Assembly (NCBI RefSeq): GCF_001592265.1
Contig: NZ_BCWP01000017.1
Span: 1 to 64,000, forward strand
From: Curvibacter delicatus NBRC 14919
GTDB taxonomy: Bacteria > Pseudomonadota > Gammaproteobacteria > Burkholderiales > Burkholderiaceae_C
Reading direction: 5' to 3'
DNA length: 64,000 bases
This document shows positions 59,408-64,000 of the stretch, in pieces. The notes under the pieces were generated by a model. The model did no database searches. It was not told where the DNA came from and saw only the letters and a program-made list of their open reading frames with translations. The first letter of the stretch is position 1, and every line of letters starts with the position of its first letter. The translations under genes and the position numbers were made by a program.

Positions 59408-60658
59408 TCAGGAATCGCCCAGGGTTGAACGCAGTTTCGCCAGGTAGGCCCGCGCTGCCTCGCGGCCAGGGCCGTTCGGCGCGGGCGGTGGCGGTGCAGA
59501 CGGTGCCGGTGCGGCTGGCCGTGGCGGCGGCGCAGGCGGCGTCGATGGCGAACCGCCTTCGCCGGCCCAGGCCTTGAACTCGCCGCGGATCGCCTTCTGG
59601 ATGATGCCGAACAGATAGCCGGCCGGGTTGCGTACCGCGCTGTTGCGGCAGCGCGCATCCCATTCGTCCAACACCGCCTGCCGCAGCGACTCGTCCACCT
59701 GCTGCAAGGCCACCATCGCGCCGCTTTGCTGCTCGTCCTTCAAGCGCAGCAGGCGCTCGGGCAGGCGCAGGTGCTGCAACGACTTCGCGCGCGGTACTGT
59801 ACGTACTTGATTTATACGATCCATACGTACAGTACGGTCCTCCTTCGGATTCCGAAGTGAGCCGTCTGGCGCGGATTTCAGCCCTGCTTCGGATTCCGAA
59901 GACGGGCCTTCGAGATTCCGAAGCAGGCCGTCCTGGCCTTCTTCGGATTCGTGATCCACAGGCGCTTGTGGATAACTCGCGTCCGCCCATTCGTTGCGCG
60001 CCATGCGCTGTGCCAGCACCTGCAGCCGCGTGGGCAGCGTGCGGCCGTTGAGCATCGGGTCTTCGGCGATCTCGCGCAGGGTGTTCATGCCGACGATCTG
60101 CACCGCCTTCGCCGCATGGGTCAGCGCCTGGCCGACCAGGCCGAGGTAGTCGGGGTCGAGCTGCATCGCCTCGAAGGGTGTCAGCGGTTCGTCGTGCAGC
60201 ATGTAGAGGTTGCTCAGGATGCGCCCGGTCTTCGGGTCGCGGCGCCGTCGCACCAGGCTCAGCCAGCGCGTCAGCCGCAGCAGCGTCAAGGCGCGCGCCA
60301 CGGTCTCGTGCGAGGCCTGCGCCGCGCAGGGCATCGAGGCGAGGTAGGGGCGAAGCTGGTCGTAGGTCGGGAACGCCGTCACGCCGTCGCTCTGGAGCTG
60401 CAGGCGGAGCACCTGCCAGGCGTTGCGCTCCAGCGGCGTCAGGCGCCGGTCGAGGAACAGCGCACGCGGCACGCTCTCGTGCCGGTTGCCGCTGTAGAGG
60501 AAGCCGTCGCTGACCGGCGCGGCCGGCGATGCAGCAGCAGCGCCGCGCGGGGCTGGCGGTGTCGGTGGTGCCCGTGGCACCAGTTCCCGCAGCGCGTCGT
60601 CGAACAGTGCCGACAGCGCCACGGGGCCATCGCGCCGGGGTGCGCCGCCGGTCGCCAT
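59408..60658 (-). CDS. STY4528-family ICE replication protein
   Basis: 416-residue protein annotated in relatives as a pathogenicity-island replication protein. The N-terminal half (LFLDRRLTPLERNAWQVLRLQLQSDGVTAFPTYDQLRPYLASMPCAAQASHETVARALTLLRLTRWLSLVRR) looks like a winged-helix initiator domain. The region encoding residues 220-300 holds inverted repeats that may be an origin. The end is Pro/Ala-rich. It starts 3 bases after the DUF2857 gene stop. Confidence 0.82.
   Translation of the reverse strand: MATGGAPRRDGPVALSALFDDALRELVPRAPPTPPAPRGAAAASPAAPVSDGFLYSGNRHESVPRALFLDRRLTPLERNAWQVLRLQLQSDGVTAFPTYDQLRPYLASMPCAAQASHETVARALTLLRLTRWLSLVRRRRDPKTGRILSNLYMLHDEPLTPFEAMQLDPDYLGLVGQALTHAAKAVQIVGMNTLREIAEDPMLNGRTLPTRLQVLAQRMARNEWADASYPQAPVDHESEEGQDGLLRNLEGPSSESEAGLKSAPDGSLRNPKEDRTVRMDRINQVRTVPRAKSLQHLRLPERLLRLKDEQQSGAMVALQQVDESLRQAVLDEWDARCRNSAVRNPAGYLFGIIQKAIRGEFKAWAGEGGSPSTPPAPPPRPAAPAPSAPPPPAPNGPGREAARAYLAKLRSTLGDS
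59794..59835. repeat. 12-base inverted repeat inside the STY4528-type gene
   Basis: Arms GTACTGTACGTA and TACGTACAGTAC separated by 18 AT-richer bases, in an otherwise very GC-rich coding region. It forms the left part of an origin-like cluster. Confidence 0.65.
59843..59950. repeat. Cluster of CTTCGGA palindromes inside the STY4528-type gene
   Basis: CTTCGGATTCCGAAG occurs at 59843-59857 and 59887-59901, a near copy at 59908-59923 and a half copy at 59941-59950. Spacing of the full copies is 44 and 21 bases. Such iteron-like clusters within or beside initiator genes often mark replication origins. Confidence 0.6.
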
Positions 60659-60661
60659 GGC

Positions 60662-61222
60662 CTACACCAGCCCCTGGTCGATCCAGTTGCGTATCGCCGA
60701 CCAGATCACCGACATCGGCAGGTTCAAGGTCTCGGCCAGGTCCATGGTCAGCGTCAGCATCGCCACCTCATCGTCCAGCGCGATGCCGCGCTCCATGACG
60801 CCGGCCTTCCACTGCTTCCACAGCGCCGTGTCCTGCGCCTCGTCCAGCACCGGATGCCGCCCCTTGCGCTTGGGCAGGCCGAGGATGTCGCGGCGCAGGG
60901 CCACCTCCTGGTGCGTAAGCCCGTAGAAGCGGCTGACCATCTCCGTGCTGGCGCCCAGGCGCAGCATGCGGTCGACCGTCGCGATCTCTCGCTCCACGTC
61001 GTGCACTTGGCTCAGCAGCCGCTTCAGCACATCGCGGTTCACCGACACCGAACACCACGACACCGTGGCGTTCACCAGCATGCTCACGAGTTCGGGGTGC
61101 TTGAGCGCGTCCAGCTCCTCCTCGCCGAAGCCCATCGCCTTGCAGCGCCGCAGTTGCCCATTGCGCAGGTCGTGCAGCGCCTGTGCGATGACGGCCTGGT
61201 TGAGCGGATGCGGTGCCGACAT
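60662..61222 (-). CDS. DUF2857 family protein
   Basis: 186-residue helical protein of the DUF2857 family (LNQAVIAQALHDLRNGQLRRCKAMGFGEEELDALKHPELVSMLVNATVSWCSVSVNRDVLKRLLSQ, then LGASTEMVSRFYGLTHQEVALRRDILGLPKRKGRHP). The second half resembles a helix-turn-helix region, suggesting DNA binding. It lies between the ParB-type and STY4528-type genes in the usual order for this ICE class. Confidence 0.82.
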   Translation of the reverse strand: MSAPHPLNQAVIAQALHDLRNGQLRRCKAMGFGEEELDALKHPELVSMLVNATVSWCSVSVNRDVLKRLLSQVHDVEREIATVDRMLRLGASTEMVSRFYGLTHQEVALRRDILGLPKRKGRHPVLDEAQDTALWKQWKAGVMERGIALDDEVAMLTLTMDLAETLNLPMSVIWSAIRNWIDQGLV

Positions 61223-61234
61223 GATGGCCTCTGC

Positions 61235-62902
61235 TCAGGCGCCGTGGCCGGGGTTGCTGGAGGCCGCGCCGGTCTCCAGATCCAGCAGCCGGCGCGCCAT
61301 GCGCAGCAGCCGGAACAGCTTTACCAGCCCGGCATCGCTCAGGCGCGGATATGCGCCGCCGCCATGCAGCAAGGCCGCCAGGTCGTCGGCCAGCCGGGCG
61401 CCATCGAAGCCGGGGGCGGGTCGGGGCGCGGCGCACAGCGCATGCAGCAAGGTCAGCACCGCACACGCGAACGGAGGCAATGCGCGCACCGCCGGGGGCG
61501 CCACGCAGACGAAGCCCATGCCGCCTTCGCTGGGTTCGACCTGCCCGGCCACGTCGGCTTCCTCGGCGATCTCGCGCGCGAACTGCGCGATGTGCACCCG
61601 CAGCCGATCCGGCACATCCAGGCCGGGCTCGATGTACCAGACATCCGAGATGGGGTAGAGCCCGCCCGCCTGCACAGGGATCGCGCGCAGCGCGTCGGCC
61701 TCGAAGTCGGGCAGCTTGTCGCCCATCTGATCGGCCACCATGCGCTGGATGGATTGCAGGCGTTCGGTGGTCGGGGCCGGGGACACGATGTGACCCTGCA
61801 GGCGTTCGTCATCCTGCTGCATGCCCTTGTCGCTGGCGGCCGGCGTGGAACCGGCCTGCGCAGCCTGGCCAGGGCCAGGCTCCGACGACTGCACCGAGGG
61901 GCCGGGCGGCAGCGAAGGCGGTGACGGTGGTCGCGGTGGCCCGGCCGGCACCGCAGGTCTTGCCGCCTGCAGCGGCGCAGGATCGCTGGTCAATGCGCGC
62001 TGCCGGCTCTCGCTGTCGTCGATTTCCAGGCTCAGCGTGTCGTAGTCCGCTTCCAGCAGCTCGGCCATCTGGCCGACCAGCTCGTCCTGCACCCGCTGCG
62101 GTGAGAAGTTGTCGGGCTGCGTGTCGAACTGCGCCAGCACGTCCTGGAACAGCGTAGCGAAGTCCATCGACAGGTTGCGCCTCAGGGCACGCCGCTCCCA
62201 GGTGCGTTCGCAGGCCTTGCGCAGCACCGCGAGCCGTTCCACCTGATGCCGGCCGAGCCCGCCGTACAGCAGCGTGGGGATCGCCGGGAGCAGGTAGTGC
62301 ACGGCGTCCTGCATGCGGCTGATGTGCGACTGCGGCAGCGGGAAGCCATCGGCCGTAAGCCGCCGCGCCAGCTCGCTCTGCGACAGCGGCTGGCCGCTGT
62401 CCCGCCCCATTTCCTGCTCGTAGAACTCGCGCGCCTTCTCCACGCCCAAGGCCCGCTCGATGAAGCTGAGCCCGCCGCGCAACTCGTTCTCGGCCAGGTG
62501 CCCGGTCAGCATCACCACTTCGCCGCGCTGCGGCCACGGGCGGAACAGGCAGGGGATGCGGAAGAACCGTTCGTCTTTCGTCTCGCTCCACAGCTCGCGC
62601 AGGATCGCCAGGCGCGTGTTGCCGCCGTTGCGGATGATGTAGTGCGGTTCGCCGGGCCGGCGCGTGATCGCGGGCGGCGCATCGAGCCCGCGTTCGCGGA
62701 TCGAGGCCTTGATGTCCTCGTAGGCCGGGTTGCGCGTCACGCGCGGGTCGTGGTCGTAGTGGCGCAACTGGTCCAGCGTCACCACCATCGGCGTGTCGGC
62801 GATGGGGTCGCTCAGGGCCGCGACCGAAGGGCCGTTGCGCTCGAAGCCCGAGGCCAGCAGATTGGCGGCCATGTCCTGCGGCGTCAGGTCAGCCACGGCC
62901 AT
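61235..62902 (-). CDS. parB: ParB-family protein (PFGI-1-class ICE, TIGR03764)
   Basis: 555-residue partition-type DNA-binding protein. The ParB N-terminal domain has PMVVTLDQLRHYDHDPRVTRNPAYEDIKASIRERGLDAPPAITRRPGEPHYIIRNGGNTRLAILREL (residues about 40-105). A helix-turn-helix follows (LSQSELARRLTADGFPLPQSHISRMQ). A Pro-rich linker near 330-385 separates a C-terminal ICE-specific domain. It probably helps maintain the excised ICE. The start at 62902 overlaps the HicA-like gene. Confidence 0.88.
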   Translation of the reverse strand: MAVADLTPQDMAANLLASGFERNGPSVAALSDPIADTPMVVTLDQLRHYDHDPRVTRNPAYEDIKASIRERGLDAPPAITRRPGEPHYIIRNGGNTRLAILRELWSETKDERFFRIPCLFRPWPQRGEVVMLTGHLAENELRGGLSFIERALGVEKAREFYEQEMGRDSGQPLSQSELARRLTADGFPLPQSHISRMQDAVHYLLPAIPTLLYGGLGRHQVERLAVLRKACERTWERRALRRNLSMDFATLFQDVLAQFDTQPDNFSPQRVQDELVGQMAELLEADYDTLSLEIDDSESRQRALTSDPAPLQAARPAVPAGPPRPPSPPSLPPGPSVQSSEPGPGQAAQAGSTPAASDKGMQQDDERLQGHIVSPAPTTERLQSIQRMVADQMGDKLPDFEADALRAIPVQAGGLYPISDVWYIEPGLDVPDRLRVHIAQFAREIAEEADVAGQVEPSEGGMGFVCVAPPAVRALPPFACAVLTLLHALCAAPRPAPGFDGARLADDLAALLHGGGAYPRLSDAGLVKLFRLLRMARRLLDLETGAASSNPGHGA

Positions 62903-63146
62903 TCTCCTGAGATGCTGCAACACCCTGGGCCGCCTGTCGGTCGGCGCGGCGAAGCTGCGCACGGGCGTTGCGCTCGGCGCGGTGGTCGCTCGCCGTCGAG
63001 CTGGTGTAGATCGGCGCGCAGCCTTGCTTCGTGAACAGCAGGTGCCCGCCGCGGGTGCGCACCACCTTCCAACCTTCTCCCAGGGCGAACTCGATCAGCC
63101 CTCGCAGCCGCTTGTGGCCGCGGGCCAGGTCATGTGCGCTGGCCAT
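62889..63146 (-). CDS. HicA-like small protein
   Basis: 85-residue basic protein with a HicA-type dsRNA-binding fold pattern (LRGLIEFALGEGWKVVRTRGGHLLFTKQGCAPIYTSSTASDHRAERNARAQLRRADRQ), including the GGHLLF segment with the His typical of HicA mRNA interferases. No HicB antitoxin gene is adjacent. It overlaps parA at its start and parB at its end, so it is locked into the partition operon. Toxin activity is uncertain. Confidence 0.7.
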   Translation of the reverse strand: MASAHDLARGHKRLRGLIEFALGEGWKVVRTRGGHLLFTKQGCAPIYTSSTASDHRAERNARAQLRRADRQAAQGVAASQENGRG

Positions 63147-63996
63147 GGCCGGCCCCTCCCGCGTCGCCTCGGCCGGTGACGAGCGCAAAGCGCTCCTGCC
63201 ACGCCGGGAACAGCTCGCCGGCCAGCGCGCGCATGGTCTCCAATGCGGCAGGTGCCGTGCGGCCCGCCGGCTGGCGGTATTCCACCCGATGCACCGGCAG
63301 TCCGCGCGTCGCGGCGCGCTGATAGGCTTCAATCGCCGGCACGTCGGTGTCCAGCACGCGCACGCCAGGCTGCTCCTGGAATACCTGACGCAGCGCCTGC
63401 TGGATCAGCCGCGCATTCGACGACACCGGATGCACGCGGTTGATGAGCAGGTGCAGCGGCGGCGGCTCGATGCCGAGGTGGCGGTACGGCGCGATGTCCT
63501 CGATGAGTTGCAGCGTGCCGCGCCGCAGCTCGCGCGCCGCGAGGATTTCCGGCGTCACCGGCGAAAGCGCCAAGTTCGAGGCCAGCACCGCCATCTCCAG
63601 CAGCACGCTGCGCGCGCCCTGGGTGTCGATCAGCAGCAGGTCGTAGTGCGGCGCCAGCGTGGGCAGCAGGTGGCGCAGCCGCAATCTGCCATCGGGCGCG
63701 TGCAGCAGCAGCGTGTTCAGCTCGCCGCGGTCGTCGTTCGAGAGCACCAGGTCAAGCCGCTCGATCGCGGTGCGCGACACCAGTTGCTCGGCGCGCTGCT
63801 CGTTGTAGGCCAGCATCTCGTAGATGCCGGCCGGCGCGCGCTCGGCCAGCGTGAAGTAGCTCGACAGCGTGGGCTGCACGTCCAGGTCCAGCAGCAGCAC
63901 GCGCAGCCCGGTGTCGGCTGCGAAGCCGCCCAGGTTGGCCGCCGTCGTGGTCTTGCCGACGCCGCCCTTGGTCGAAATGATGGACACCACCTGCAT
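63130..63996 (-). CDS. parA: ParA-family partition ATPase
   Basis: 288-residue Walker-type ATPase. The deviant Walker A IISTKGGVGKTTTAANLGG is at residues 6-24, LLLDLDVQPTLSSY at about 34-47, and the Walker B LLLIDTQGA near 122. It partners the ParB-type protein in maintenance of the excised element. At the right edge of the window it is the first gene of the operon running to the STY4528-type gene. Its promoter lies beyond the window. Confidence 0.92.
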   Translation of the reverse strand: MQVVSIISTKGGVGKTTTAANLGGFAADTGLRVLLLDLDVQPTLSSYFTLAERAPAGIYEMLAYNEQRAEQLVSRTAIERLDLVLSNDDRGELNTLLLHAPDGRLRLRHLLPTLAPHYDLLLIDTQGARSVLLEMAVLASNLALSPVTPEILAARELRRGTLQLIEDIAPYRHLGIEPPPLHLLINRVHPVSSNARLIQQALRQVFQEQPGVRVLDTDVPAIEAYQRAATRGLPVHRVEYRQPAGRTAPAALETMRALAGELFPAWQERFALVTGRGDAGGAGHGQRT

Positions 63997-64000
63997 GGGC

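Noticed and set aside
59951-61924. Plus-strand frame of 657 codons
   Set aside because: Antisense to three ICE genes with recognised families.
8806-64000. CRISPR array
   Set aside because: I looked for regularly spaced direct repeats of 25-40 bases and found none. The repeats present are dispersed.

Overview
The window joins a chromosomal catabolic locus to the left part of a large integrative and conjugative element (ICE). Gene families, GC-rich composition and the ICE type suggest a betaproteobacterium of the Burkholderiales, perhaps Comamonadaceae. This is inferred from gene content only, because no marker gene is present.

Chromosomal flank (1-8731). Two divergent transcription units handle a sugar acid. 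The minus unit encodes a FadR/GntR regulator and a tripartite TRAP transporter (small permease, large permease, binding protein cut by the window edge). The plus unit encodes an IlvD/Edd-type sugar-acid dehydratase, a PfkB-family 2-keto-3-deoxy-sugar-acid kinase and, after a gap, a succinate-semialdehyde dehydrogenase. The regulator is interrupted by an in-frame amber codon. A lipoprotein of unknown role and a tRNA-Gly(CCC) gene follow.

ICE (about 8785 to beyond 64000). The element sits at the 3' end of the tRNA-Gly gene and belongs to the ICEclc/PAGI-2 type with a G-type (MPF-G) type IV secretion system. From the left it carries a tyrosine integrase, a LysR-like effector domain, an XRE regulator, a MobH relaxase and a PrlF-YhaV toxin-antitoxin pair. 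The secretion genes follow in two blocks (15.4-29.6 kb and 35.9-42.0 kb). A helicase/methyltransferase pair and a run of ICE-specific proteins of unknown function occupy 42.1-54.3 kb. Topoisomerase III, SSB, replication and ParB/ParA genes end the window. Almost everything from 15.4 kb onward reads on the minus strand, toward the integrase.

Cargo. A type II CBASS anti-phage operon (DUF2188 protein, CapV phospholipase, DncV-like cyclase, Cap2 E1-E2, Cap3 JAB peptidase) lies between two secretion genes that are normally close together. A divergent XRE/ImmA-type pair resembling the CBASS regulators CapH/CapP starts on its other side, and an inverted repeat lies between them.

Regulatory architecture. 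The most unusual content is non-coding. Nine ICE genes have a leader hairpin of one shared shape, a short CCC/GGG helix below a helix whose sequence differs in every copy but whose pairing is kept. It lies about 20-35 nt before the start codon. In five cases it is preceded by a longer repeat that folds into three consecutive hairpins with compensatory changes. Three copies of a palindrome with AGCTATCCCC arms precede the topB and ssb-side genes. The replication-initiation-like gene contains an inverted repeat and a cluster of CTTCGGA palindromes that look like an embedded origin.
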